Shown: positions 1-8,352 of the stretch, in pieces | Numbering within the stretch: position 1 is the stretch's first letter | Layout: each line of letters begins with the position of its first letter | Source: JBFXAN01 sp050184225 | Lineage (GTDB): Bacteria > Chloroflexota > Dehalococcoidia > CAUJGQ01 | DNA: 28,465 nt | Direction of reading: 5' to 3' | Assembly (NCBI GenBank): GCA_050184225.1 | Contig: JBFXAN010000078.1 | Span: forward strand, 1-28,465 | Program-made: the position numbers and the translations under genes | Notes under the pieces: generated by a model | What the model saw: the letters and a program-made list of their open reading frames with translations, nothing else | Told to the model about the DNA's origin: nothing | The model's database searches: none

Positions 1-1
1 T

Positions 2-76
2 CCCTGGGTGCGCGGGCATCCCTGCCCGCATTGGCGCTGATCAACCGGGCGGGCAGGGATGCCCGCGCTCCCAGGG
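2..76. repeat. 28-bp inverted repeat (REP/MITE-like palindrome)
   Basis: Bases 2-29 pair with 49-76 as an inverted repeat with one mismatch in 28, separated by 19 nt. The core GCGGGCATCCCTGCCCGC is itself a near palindrome, so each arm can also fold alone. It lies about 115 nt upstream of the first gene. It could be a dispersed REP-type element, a terminator for a gene to the left of the window, or both. No T-tract follows, and no second copy was seen in the window. Confidence 0.8.
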
Positions 77-190
77 CGTCGGAACGTGCCGATGGTTTAA
101 CGGTCAACGCAGTGCTCAGTATGAACGAGGAGCCCGACGATCTTCAGCCTGCACGCGCATCGGCTTTCGGCATCGTTTCTTGCTGCCGGT

Positions 191-3100
191 TTGGAAATCT
201 CCATTCCACGCTGGCGCTGGATCGTTGCGGCGATCATTTCCGCGCTCCTGTTCGTGGTGCTCGGCACGCGGCTGGAGTGGCAATGGTTGTGGGAGGCCGG
301 CCGTCTCAGCCGCGCTCGTCCCGAACTGATTGCGATGATGCTGGCCGCCTATACTGTAGCGTTTGCCCTCCGCGCCTGCGCGTGGAAGTGGCTGTTATCC
401 GCACCGGTGTCGACGGGAACGCTGCTCTCGATCTTGCAGACCAGCTTGTTCCTCAACCACGTTCTACCGCTCAAGGCCGGAGAAATCGCCCGGCCGCTGC
501 TCGCGAGCCAGCACGGCGTCCCGCCGGCAGAGGCGGTATCGACGACGGTCGTCTGCCGGCTCCTTGACTTTCTGAGCCTTGCGATCCTGGCGGCCACCTT
601 GATCCCTGCCGCACGCGATACCGGCGCCATGGGGCTACCGGTCCTCTTCGTAGGAACCCTGGTCACGGGCGCCTTCGCGGCGCTGATCGTCGTTCGATGG
701 CGCGTGCCGCGATCGATGCCATCACGCACACAAACCCGCGCTCGTGCGGTGCAAGCGGCGCTTCAGGACCTTCGCCCGTGGCGGCTTGGCCTCGCGTTTC
801 CGGTGGTGCTCGTGAGCTGGGTGCTCGAAGGGGCGGTACTGTATGGCGCCGCTCAACTCCTCGGCGCTGACGTCTCTGTCCGCGTCGCCGTGGGTGCGAC
901 GGCATTCACGATTCTCTTCCAGGTGATCCACATCACGCCGGGCGGACTCGGCGTCTACGAGGTGGCGATGACCGCGGCCCTGGCCGGCCAGGGCGTCGCC
1001 ACGGACGAAGCGCTGGCGCTGGCGGTGCTCACGCACGCAATCAAGTTCGCATACTCGTTCACGGTGGGCGCGGGATTCGCCATCGGGGAGATGATCGCGC
1101 TGCTGCGCGGCCGGGGCGGCCATGCGCCGAAACGGGCGTCGCGCTTCGAGATCGTGATGGCCCGGCTGTGGAACGTGCTCAACGAAGGCAAGCCGTTCAC
1201 ACCGGTATTTACCGCGTGCATACTGCTCGTGCTCTCAATGCCACGGGCGATCGATGCCGGCTACTGGGCACACGCGCTCGTTGGCCTGCTGAGCATCGCG
1301 CCGCTCGCATTGCTGTTCTGGCGCTTTGACTTTCCGCTGCATCTACGCTGGGCGTTGTGGGTGTATCTCCTGGCATACGTCGTGATCTTCCAGTACTTCG
1401 CGCCGTCGTCGGTGCTGCTGATCGCCGGGCTCTATCTCGGCTTCACCGTGATCCTGTGGGGAACGGTGTATTACCACCTGCGCATCGGCACACCCTGGAC
1501 GAACGGCTTTCGCTTCGTCCGGCTGGTGGCAGAGAACCCCGATCCAACAAGCGGCAACCTGCTCGAGCAGCTGCCCAAGGTGACATTGCTTGTACTCATG
1601 TTCCAGCACGTGGTCGAGCGGCCAACGTTCGCGACGGTCGCGGGGACGCAGGCGTTTGTGCTGGCCGTGGCGGTCTCGGCGGTGCTGGTCCACCAGTGGC
1701 TGTTCACCTGGGTGCCGGCGCTGCCCCAGCCGCGGATCCTGCCACGGCCGATCGCGCCGGGACCGCGTCTCAGCCGGCGGGTGATCGCGATCGTGATCGA
1801 TGGCTGTCGGGCCGATCGGTTGCGTGAGGCGCGGACGCCTTTCATCGACCGGTTTCGTGCCGAGGGTACCGACTTCGTCGACATGAACACGGTGTACCCC
1901 GCGCGGACGGTCACCGGCTTTAGCTCGATGCTGACCGGGGCGTCGCCGGCCGTCCACGGCATGAAGAGCAACTTCGTGCCGAGCCTGGGCGTGAAGTGCG
2001 ACTCGATCTTTGCGACGCTGCGCCGCGCCGGTCTGACGGGCAAGCTCGTCGGCATCGCCCACCTGATCGACGCCTTTGGCGAGGACGATGTGTCCTCGGT
2101 GACGGCGGTGATGCACAACGACGCGATCGACGCCGCGCTCGTCGCCCGCGCGCAGCAGATCCTCGACGACGACGATCCGGATGTGTTGGTGTTGCAGCTC
2201 CTCCGTGTCGATCAGACGGGACACGCGCGGGGGAGCTACAACGCGGAGTATCTCCGGGCGATCGAAGCGACCGACCGCACGATCGAGACGTTCCTCGGCT
2301 GGTGCGGGGCGCGCGGCTATCTCGATGACGCGACCGTGATCATCACCGCCGATCACGGCCAGGGGATCGGGATCGGCGGGCACGGACACATGAGCCCGCC
2401 GGAGCGGCAGATCCCCTGCATCCTCTGGGGAGCGGGCGTGTCGCACGGCATCGTCGTGCAGGAGCAGCGGTTTATTACCGACATCGCGCCGACGATCACG
2501 CACCTGCTCGGCCTGGCGCTCCCAAACGACAGCAGCGGCCGCGCGCTCGTGCCGCTGCCATCCGATCACGAAACGAAGCCGTCCGTCGCTTTCATCATTC
2601 CGGCCCACAACGAGGCGCAGAACATCGGCGTTCTGCTCGCGCGCATCCGTGACAGCGGCGTCACCAACCACGTGGTGCTCGTCGTGGACGACGGTTCACG
2701 CGACGGTACGGCTGCCGTCGCCGAGGCGATGGGCGCGATCGTGGTGCGGCACGAGCGCAACCGGGGATTGGGTGCGGCACTGCGCACCGGATTGGCGGCG
2801 GCGCGCGGCCTGGAGCCGCGGGCGGCGATCTACCTGGACGCCGATGGAGAGTACGACCCGCGCGAGGCGATGGCGCTGCTGTCTCCAATCGAGCGCGGCG
2901 AGGCGGATTATGTGCTCGGATCGCGCTTTCGCGGCGCCGTGCGGGGCATGACGCGGTCACGACGGGTGGCGAACTGGTGCTTCAGCGCGGCGCTGTCCGT
3001 GGCGGCGGGCCGCTGGATCTCGGACGGCCAGACCGGATATCGGGCGTTCTCACAGCGCGCGCTCGATGTCGCCGAGATCATTCATGACTACAACTACGCG

Positions 3101-3253
3101 CAGGTGCTCACGCTCGATCTCCTGCACAAGGGAATGCGCATGGTCGAAGTACCGGTGACGTATCAGCGGCGGCGCCGCGGCCGGTCGTTTATCAGCGCGG
3201 CCTATCTGTGGCGCGTGCCGGCGGGCATGGTCCGAGAGATGCTGAGCCACTAG
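191..3253 (+). CDS. Flippase-like / alkaline-phosphatase-superfamily / GT2 glycosyltransferase fusion protein
   Basis: A 1020-residue membrane protein with three modules. Residues about 1-300 are a polytopic region like the LPG-synthase TM (flippase) family (for example LNHVLPLKAGEIARPLL), followed by further membrane segments to about 510. From about 530 comes an alkaline-phosphatase-superfamily phosphodiesterase domain with IVIDGCRADRL, a likely Thr nucleophile in YPARTVTGFSSML, and metal-ligand motifs DQTGHARG and ADHGQG. From about 797 comes a family 2 glycosyltransferase of the dolichyl-phosphate-mannose-synthase type (IIPAHNE, VVDDGSRDGT, YLDADGEYD). This suggests a lipid-linked sugar or surface-glycan role, which is inference. 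The start is uncertain: an in-frame stop lies at 122-124 and the only start-type codon upstream of the membrane region is TTG at 191, without a clear Shine-Dalgarno sequence. It is first in a co-directional operon; the next gene begins 49 nt downstream. Confidence 0.85.
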   Translation: MEISIPRWRWIVAAIISALLFVVLGTRLEWQWLWEAGRLSRARPELIAMMLAAYTVAFALRACAWKWLLSAPVSTGTLLSILQTSLFLNHVLPLKAGEIARPLLASQHGVPPAEAVSTTVVCRLLDFLSLAILAATLIPAARDTGAMGLPVLFVGTLVTGAFAALIVVRWRVPRSMPSRTQTRARAVQAALQDLRPWRLGLAFPVVLVSWVLEGAVLYGAAQLLGADVSVRVAVGATAFTILFQVIHITPGGLGVYEVAMTAALAGQGVATDEALALAVLTHAIKFAYSFTVGAGFAIGEMIALLRGRGGHAPKRASRFEIVMARLWNVLNEGKPFTPVFTACILLVLSMPRAIDAGYWAHALVGLLSIAPLALLFWRFDFPLHLRWALWVYLLAYVVIFQYFAPSSVLLIAGLYLGFTVILWGTVYYHLRIGTPWTNGFRFVRLVAENPDPTSGNLLEQLPKVTLLVLMFQHVVERPTFATVAGTQAFVLAVAVSAVLVHQWLFTWVPALPQPRILPRPIAPGPRLSRRVIAIVIDGCRADRLREARTPFIDRFRAEGTDFVDMNTVYPARTVTGFSSMLTGASPAVHGMKSNFVPSLGVKCDSIFATLRRAGLTGKLVGIAHLIDAFGEDDVSSVTAVMHNDAIDAALVARAQQILDDDDPDVLVLQLLRVDQTGHARGSYNAEYLRAIEATDRTIETFLGWCGARGYLDDATVIITADHGQGIGIGGHGHMSPPERQIPCILWGAGVSHGIVVQEQRFITDIAPTITHLLGLALPNDSSGRALVPLPSDHETKPSVAFIIPAHNEAQNIGVLLARIRDSGVTNHVVLVVDDGSRDGTAAVAEAMGAIVVRHERNRGLGAALRTGLAAARGLEPRAAIYLDADGEYDPREAMALLSPIERGEADYVLGSRFRGAVRGMTRSRRVANWCFSAALSVAAGRWISDGQTGYRAFSQRALDVAEIIHDYNYAQVLTLDLLHKGMRMVEVPVTYQRRRRGRSFISAAYLWRVPAGMVREMLSH

Positions 3254-3302
3254 TGGATGCGGAGCGACGCGGTTTCTGCCGCGGCACTCCCTGAGGATTG
3301 CA

Positions 3303-4976
3303 GTGCGAAGAACCGTACCAGAAGCAGCCGCGGGCCATGACCGCACACCGGCGCCGGTGATGGATGAGCGCCGCCACCCTTCGGCGAGCACGGCGATCGC
3401 GCGTACCCGCCGCCGGATCGCGCGCGCGCCATGGATCACGCTGGCGATCGCGACGGTGGTGGTGCTTGCCGTGCTGCTGTCTCCTGTCTACCTGGTGATT
3501 CGGGCGGCAGAGCAAGGCAGCGGCGTCTGGACCGGGCTGACCAACGATCGGACGTTGCTCGCGCTCTGGCGGACGATCCTGCTCACGGCCACCGTGACCG
3601 CGGCGTGTGTGGTGATCGCGGTGCCGCTGGCGTGGCTGACGGCGCGCACCGACCTGCCGTATCGGTCGTTCTGGACGGTTGTCCTGGCGTTACCGCTCGC
3701 GATTCCGTCGTTTGTCGGCGGACTGGTCACGGTCAGCGCCCTGGGTCCGGGTGGGATGTTGCAGGATCTGCTGTCGCCGCTGGGCGTCGAGCGGCTGCCC
3801 TCGCTGTACGGGTTCGCGGGCGCGTGGTTGACGTTGACCGTGCTGAGCTATCCGTATGTGTTTCTCACCGCGCGCGGGGCGCTGCGCCGCGCCGACCCCA
3901 CCTTCGAAGACGCGGCGCGCACGCTCGGTAAGTCCGGTTGGGAGACGTTCCTGCACGTGACGGTTCCGCAACTGCGGCCGGCGATTGCCGCCGGTGCGAT
4001 CCTGATCGCGCTGTATGTTGTCAGCGAATTCGGGGCCGTCTCCATGCTTCGATATGACACGCTGACGCCGCTGATCTATATCGAGTACACGACCAGCTTC
4101 AACCGCAGCTCGGCCACCGTCCTCGGCCTGCCGCTGCTCGGCCTTGCGGTCGCCATCCTCGCGATCGACGCGATGACACGGGGCCGCGCCCGCTATCACG
4201 GCAGCGGTGCGTTGCGTCCCTCCTCGACGATCCGGCTCAAGCGGTGGCGCTGGCCGGCGTTCGGCCTCTGCCTGGTGGTCGGCGTGCTCGGCGCCGGCAT
4301 GCCGGTGCTGGTGCTGATCTACTGGCTGATCCGGGGCATCGCGGAGGGGGAATCGACCAGATTTCTGATGGAGGCGGTGCTGCACTCAGTCCAGGTATCA
4401 GCGTTCGCGGCGCTGGTTGCCGTCGCGGCTTCGCTGCCGATCGCGGTGCTGTCCGTGCGACACCGCGGCTGGTACAGCAGCCTCTTGGAGAAGACAGCGT
4501 TCTCCGGTCAGGCGCTGCCGGGGATCACAATCGCTCTGTCGCTGGTGTTCTTCGCCGCCAACTATGCCAACCCCTTCTATCAGACGCTGGTGCTGCTCGT
4601 CTTCGCCTGCGCCGCCCGGTTCCTGCCGGAAGCGCTGGGGGCATGCCGGTCGTCGCTGCTGCAGGTCCATCCGCACACCGAGGAGGTCGCGCGGGGGCTT
4701 GGCGCGGGACGGTTCCGCGTCTTCCTTCGCATCACCCTGCCGCAGATCGCCGGCGGCATGTCGGCGGCCGGACTGCTCGTCTTTCTCACGGCGATGAAGG
4801 AGTTGCAGATCACGCTGCTCTTGAGCCCGATCGGATTCCATACGCTCGCGACTGAGATCTGGTCGGCGACGAGCGAGGCATTTTTCACGCGGGCGGCGCT
4901 GCCCTCGCTGCTGCTCGTGCTCGTTTCCGCCGTAGCCGTCCTGCTCTTGCTGCGCCAGGAAAGGACGGCGACGTGA
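3303..4976 (+). CDS. fbpB: Iron(III) ABC transporter permease, FbpB type (two fused permease domains)
   Basis: A 557-residue inner-membrane permease with two tandem BPD_transp_1 domains, the layout usual for ferric-iron FbpB/HitB permeases. Each half carries an EAA-type coupling loop: EDAARTLGKSGWETFLHVTVP in the first half and EEVARGLGAGRFRVFLRITLP in the second. Start chosen at GTG 3303 because GAGGA lies 5 nt upstream; an ATG at 3360 has no good ribosome site. The N-terminal 45 residues are basic and cytosolic. It would move iron delivered by the FbpA-type lipoprotein at 11190-12200. Its stop overlaps the ATPase start by one base, so the two are translationally coupled. Substrate specificity is inferred from the FbpA and FbpC neighbours. 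Confidence 0.88.
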   Translation: MRRTVPEAAAGHDRTPAPVMDERRHPSASTAIARTRRRIARAPWITLAIATVVVLAVLLSPVYLVIRAAEQGSGVWTGLTNDRTLLALWRTILLTATVTAACVVIAVPLAWLTARTDLPYRSFWTVVLALPLAIPSFVGGLVTVSALGPGGMLQDLLSPLGVERLPSLYGFAGAWLTLTVLSYPYVFLTARGALRRADPTFEDAARTLGKSGWETFLHVTVPQLRPAIAAGAILIALYVVSEFGAVSMLRYDTLTPLIYIEYTTSFNRSSATVLGLPLLGLAVAILAIDAMTRGRARYHGSGALRPSSTIRLKRWRWPAFGLCLVVGVLGAGMPVLVLIYWLIRGIAEGESTRFLMEAVLHSVQVSAFAALVAVAASLPIAVLSVRHRGWYSSLLEKTAFSGQALPGITIALSLVFFAANYANPFYQTLVLLVFACAARFLPEALGACRSSLLQVHPHTEEVARGLGAGRFRVFLRITLPQIAGGMSAAGLLVFLTAMKELQITLLLSPIGFHTLATEIWSATSEAFFTRAALPSLLLVLVSAVAVLLLLRQERTAT

Positions 4977-5995
4977 TGGCCGCGTTCCTGTCCGTCGAGG
5001 GGGTGAGTAAGCGGTTCGGCGCGGTGGCGGCGGTTGACCATGCCGATCTGGCGCTCGAACAGGGGCGGATGCTGGCGCTGCTGGGACCGAGCGGCTGCGG
5101 CAAGACGACGCTGCTGCGCCTGATCGCGGGGCTGAACACGGCCGATGCGGGGACGATTCGGCTGGACGGCGATCTTCTCACCGGGCCGGCGACGATGGTA
5201 CCGCCGGAGCGGCGCCGGATCGGAGTGGTCTTCCAGGACTTCGCGCTGTTTCCCCACATGAACGTGGCGGCGAATGTGCGGTTCGGACTGCCGAAGGGGC
5301 TGGACAAGCGCCGGCGCGTCGACGAGCTGTTGCGGCTGGTACGCCTCGAAGGACTCGAACGACGAATGCCGCACGAGCTTTCCGGAGGGCAGCAGCAGCG
5401 GGTGGCAATCGCGCGGGCGCTGGCGGCCGAGCCGCGGCTGATGCTGCTGGACGAGCCGTTCTCCAATCTCGACCCGTCGATCCGGCGGAGCGTCCGGGCC
5501 GAGGTCCGTCAGTTGATCGATGCGATCGGCATGACGGCGATCGTCGTCACCCATGACCAGGACGAGGCGCTCAGTCTCGCGCATCGTGTTGCCGTGATGA
5601 TGGACGGCCGGGTGCTGCAGGTCGGTACGCCGGAGGAGGTCTACTTTCGGCCGACGAGCCGCGCCGTGGCCGGGTTCCTTGGCGAGGCGAACGTCCTGCG
5701 CGGTACGGCAAACGGATCGTGTGTCGAGTCTGCGCTCGGCAGCTCCTCGTACCGAACGTCGATGTCGGGACCGGTGGAGGTGATGGTGCGCGCCGAGTCG
5801 ATCGAGGTTGAGAGTGACCCGCACGGCGACGGCGAGATCGCGGGTGTGGAGTTCTTTGGACACCACCAGATCCTCAATGTCCGGCTGCGGAGCGGCGAGA
5901 TGGTCAAGGCCCGGCAACCGGCCACCCACCACTTCGAGCCGGGTGAGCGGGTCCGGCTGCGCGTTGCCGGCGACATACAGGTGTATCAGGGATGA
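4976..5995 (+). CDS. fbpC: Iron(III) ABC transporter ATP-binding protein, FbpC type
   Basis: The ATPase subunit that energises the preceding permease. Walker A GPSGCGKTT is at about residue 38, the signature LSGGQQQRVAIARAL at about 135, Walker B LMLLDEP at about 155, and the H-loop in VVTHDQDEALSLA. The C-terminal 110 residues (FLGEANVLRG... MVRAESIEVE) match the TOBE-like regulatory extension of FbpC/PotA ATPases, and the length of about 339 is normal. ATG 4976 is preferred over GTG 4973: both are in frame, and the ATG overlaps the permease stop by one base (TGATG) with AGGA 15-20 nt upstream. Polyamine or sugar import is an alternative by ATPase sequence alone, but FbpB and FbpA argue for iron. 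Confidence 0.9.
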   Translation: MAAFLSVEGVSKRFGAVAAVDHADLALEQGRMLALLGPSGCGKTTLLRLIAGLNTADAGTIRLDGDLLTGPATMVPPERRRIGVVFQDFALFPHMNVAANVRFGLPKGLDKRRRVDELLRLVRLEGLERRMPHELSGGQQQRVAIARALAAEPRLMLLDEPFSNLDPSIRRSVRAEVRQLIDAIGMTAIVVTHDQDEALSLAHRVAVMMDGRVLQVGTPEEVYFRPTSRAVAGFLGEANVLRGTANGSCVESALGSSSYRTSMSGPVEVMVRAESIEVESDPHGDGEIAGVEFFGHHQILNVRLRSGEMVKARQPATHHFEPGERVRLRVAGDIQVYQG

Positions 5996-7437
5996 GGACG
6001 GCGTTCGTCTCCGTCGCCGACGGGTGGGCGGCGCAGTTGCTCGGCGCGCTGCTGCTGTGTGTGCTGCTCGCATCCGCGTATCTGTGGTCGATCGGCCTGC
6101 GGGCGACGTTCGCGGCCTCGATCACCGGCGACGAGCCGTTCTACCTGCTGACGGCGCAGAGCCTGCAACAGGACGGCAACCTCGACCTGCGCCGGCAGTA
6201 CGCGACCGAGTCGTATCGTGCCTTCTTCGATCATCCAAACCGGCTCTGGAAGCAGTCGATTCCCCATGCCGACGGCGCGATTCTGAGCCCGCATGAGCCA
6301 GGCCTCTCGCTCCTGGTGATGCCCGGATACATGGCGGCGGGATTGACCGGGGTTCAGGTCGAGTTGATGTTGCTCGCGGCGGCGACCTTCGCCCTCGCCT
6401 TCCTCCTCACCGGCCTGGAAACCGGCGCGTGGTTGATGAGTTGGATCGTCACGGCAACGGTCGGTCTGACCGCGCCGGCCTTCGTCTACGCAACCGAGAT
6501 CTATCCGGAGATGCCGGCGGCGCTCTGTGTCGTGGTGGCCGTGCTTCTGCTGCGGTCACGGCACGGCGGCGCCGGCACGGCGGTTGGTCTGGTGGCGGTG
6601 TTGACGGCGCTCGCGTGGCTCGGCCTCAAGTTTGTGCCGCTGGGCCTGGTGCTGGCGGCCGCGTTTCTCGTGACGAGAACGGGGCGGGCGCGGATCGTCT
6701 TTCTCGCCCTGGGCGCGCTCTCCGGGGCGATCTACGTCTGGTTCCACCTGGCGGTCTTCGGCGCGCTCACGCCGTATAACTCGAACACCGTCTACGAAGG
6801 CGCGTCTACGTGGAACGTGCTCGGGTCACACGTCGCGCTGCACGAGCGGATCTACCGGCTCTGGGGTTTGTTCATCGACCGGCGGTTCGGCATCGCTCGG
6901 TGGGCGCCGATCTTCCTGGCCGTGCTTCCGGGTCTGGCGTTGCTGCCGCGGCTGCGCCGGGCGGGGCCGGCGGTCCTCGGCCTGATCGTCGTCGCGCTGG
7001 TGATGGCAAGCTTTGTCTCGGTGACGATGATGGGCTGGTGGTTCCCCGGGCGGATGGTGATCGTCGTCTATCCGCTTTTTCCGCTGGTCCTCACGCTCGT
7101 GCTGATGCGTCTGCCCCGTGCGCTGCGCATTCCCGCGGCAGCGGTGGCGCTGTACTCGCTGCTGGTGACGGCGCTGCTGGTCGCATCAGTCCGGGCGGGC
7201 GAGACGGCGGTCGCCGTCAACCCCTTCGACATGCGCGCCTGGCCGTTTCGGATGGCCGGTCCGCTGTTTCCCCAGTACACCGCCTGGGGTGTGGACACCG
7301 TGGTGCTGACGATCCTCTGGCTTGGCGTGGGAACGGCGGTCCTCGTCATCCTCGCCTGGAACGACCTCCGTCGCATTCTGCCGCGCCGCCCAGGTAAGGC
7401 ACGGGCCGGATCGACCATCCCACTCACGGAGCCTTAA
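5992..7437 (+). CDS. Polytopic membrane protein, GT-C (GT39/PMT-like) glycosyltransferase
   Basis: A 481-residue protein with about ten hydrophobic segments. Just after the first one comes TGDEPFYLLTAQSLQQDGNL (around residue 45), the acidic D-E motif in the first extracytoplasmic loop typical of GT-C transferases that use polyprenyl-phosphate sugars. This implies transfer of a sugar to a surface acceptor on the outer face of the membrane; donor and acceptor are unknown. Start ATG 5992 overlaps the ATPase stop by four bases (ATGA), so it belongs to the same operon. The pairing with the GT2 module at 191-3253, which could make a lipid-linked sugar donor, is a plausible functional link. It lacks features specific enough to name a substrate. 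Confidence 0.75.
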   Translation: MRTAFVSVADGWAAQLLGALLLCVLLASAYLWSIGLRATFAASITGDEPFYLLTAQSLQQDGNLDLRRQYATESYRAFFDHPNRLWKQSIPHADGAILSPHEPGLSLLVMPGYMAAGLTGVQVELMLLAAATFALAFLLTGLETGAWLMSWIVTATVGLTAPAFVYATEIYPEMPAALCVVVAVLLLRSRHGGAGTAVGLVAVLTALAWLGLKFVPLGLVLAAAFLVTRTGRARIVFLALGALSGAIYVWFHLAVFGALTPYNSNTVYEGASTWNVLGSHVALHERIYRLWGLFIDRRFGIARWAPIFLAVLPGLALLPRLRRAGPAVLGLIVVALVMASFVSVTMMGWWFPGRMVIVVYPLFPLVLTLVLMRLPRALRIPAAAVALYSLLVTALLVASVRAGETAVAVNPFDMRAWPFRMAGPLFPQYTAWGVDTVVLTILWLGVGTAVLVILAWNDLRRILPRRPGKARAGSTIPLTEP

Positions 7438-8328
7438 ATGATTGAGCTGGCAGCCGCCCCTCAGCATGATCCGCACGACACGCCTGCAACCGACCGATCG
7501 GATGCACGAGCCGGCGTTGCGATCGTCGGCTACGGCGCCGTGGGGCGCTCGCTCGCGACGCTCTTTCCGGATGCGGCGGTGTACGACCCACCGCTCGGCC
7601 TCGGCCGGCGCGACGAGGTGAATCGCTGTCGGTTCGCGTTTGTCTGCGTGCCGACACCGGCGACCGCAAGCGGCGACTGCGATACCGCAGCCGTCGAGGA
7701 AGCGGCCGGCTGGATCGAGTCGGAGTATATCGTCATCCGCTCGACGGTGCCGCCGGGAACCACCAACCGGCTCGCCGGCCGCCTCGGCAAGCGCATCATT
7801 TTTCAGCCGGAGTATGGGCCGGGGGAGACGCCCGATCACCCCTACCGCGATCCGCACGCCCTCTCCTGGATCATCCTGGGAGGTCCACGCGCCTGGACGG
7901 TACCGGTGTGCGACCTCTATAAGACGGTCTTCAACGCCGAGCTTGCAATTCACCAAACGGACGCGGTCACGGCGGAGCTGGTGAAGTACATGGAGAACGC
8001 ATTCCTCGCGACCAAGGTTGCGTTCTGCAATGAGTTCTACGACCTGGCTGCCCGGGATGGCGTCGACTACAACGAGTTGCGCGAGCTGTGGCTGCTCGAT
8101 CCGCGCATCGGGCGAAGTCACACCTGGGTTCATCCCGGCGATCGAGGCTTCGGGGGAAAGTGCCTGCCGAAGGATCTGCAGGCGATCGTGGTCCACGCGC
8201 AGCGTCGCGGCGAGCCGGCGATCGTGCTCGAGTCTGTCCTGCGGTCGAACGATCGGCTTCGACAGGAGCCAGCCGATCAGCAGGAGCCCAGGATGAACGC
8301 ACCTGACGGCGGTGGCGTGGGCGGCTGA
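7438..8328 (+). CDS. Short UDP-glucose/GDP-mannose dehydrogenase family protein
   Basis: This family oxidises a nucleotide sugar to its uronic acid with NAD. Visible are the Rossmann motif IVGYGAVGRS (about residue 29), VCVPTPA, IRSTVPPGTT, the central helix with LVKYMENAFLATKVAFCNEF, and the catalytic-cysteine motif GFGGKCLPKD (Cys about 242). At 296 residues it stops where the C-terminal UDP-binding domain (about 100 residues) of a normal UDP-glucose dehydrogenase would begin, so it may be a shortened subtype or a truncated copy. The catalytic residues look intact. The ATG directly follows the stop of the preceding gene, and the last codons form the left arm of the terminator hairpin. It may supply a uronic acid for the glycan made by the upstream transferases. 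Confidence 0.82.
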   Translation: MIELAAAPQHDPHDTPATDRSDARAGVAIVGYGAVGRSLATLFPDAAVYDPPLGLGRRDEVNRCRFAFVCVPTPATASGDCDTAAVEEAAGWIESEYIVIRSTVPPGTTNRLAGRLGKRIIFQPEYGPGETPDHPYRDPHALSWIILGGPRAWTVPVCDLYKTVFNAELAIHQTDAVTAELVKYMENAFLATKVAFCNEFYDLAARDGVDYNELRELWLLDPRIGRSHTWVHPGDRGFGGKCLPKDLQAIVVHAQRRGEPAIVLESVLRSNDRLRQEPADQQEPRMNAPDGGGVGG

Positions 8329-8347
8329 TTCAACCGCCCACGCCACC
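8311..8347. terminator. Bidirectional terminator hairpin between convergent genes
   Basis: A perfect 14-bp stem, GGTGGCGTGGGCGG (8311-8324) with CCGCCCACGCCACC (8334-8347), and a 9-nt loop that contains the stop codon of the upstream dehydrogenase. It sits exactly between two convergent genes and can end transcription from both sides. There is no strong U-tract on either side. Confidence 0.8.
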
Positions 8348-8352
8348 CTGCA

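Noticed and set aside
121..190. ATG at 121 followed by MNEEPDDLQPARASAF in another frame, as a possible N-terminus joined by frameshift to the first gene
   Set aside because: No ribosome site, no family similarity, and a frameshift would have to be assumed; the TTG at 191 explains the membrane protein without it, although the start remains uncertain.
1343..2671. 442-codon minus-strand open frame
   Set aside because: It lies wholly inside the fusion gene, is Arg/His/Asp-rich without any family motif, and is the usual antisense shadow of GC-rich coding DNA.
4580..6073. 497-codon minus-strand open frame across the iron transporter genes
   Set aside because: Antisense shadow of two clearly conserved ABC transporter genes; composition is Arg/His-rich and no motif is visible.
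7186..8346. 386-codon minus-strand open frame antisense to the GT-C and dehydrogenase genes
   Set aside because: The plus strand has well-conserved motifs and this frame has none; it also crosses the terminator stem.
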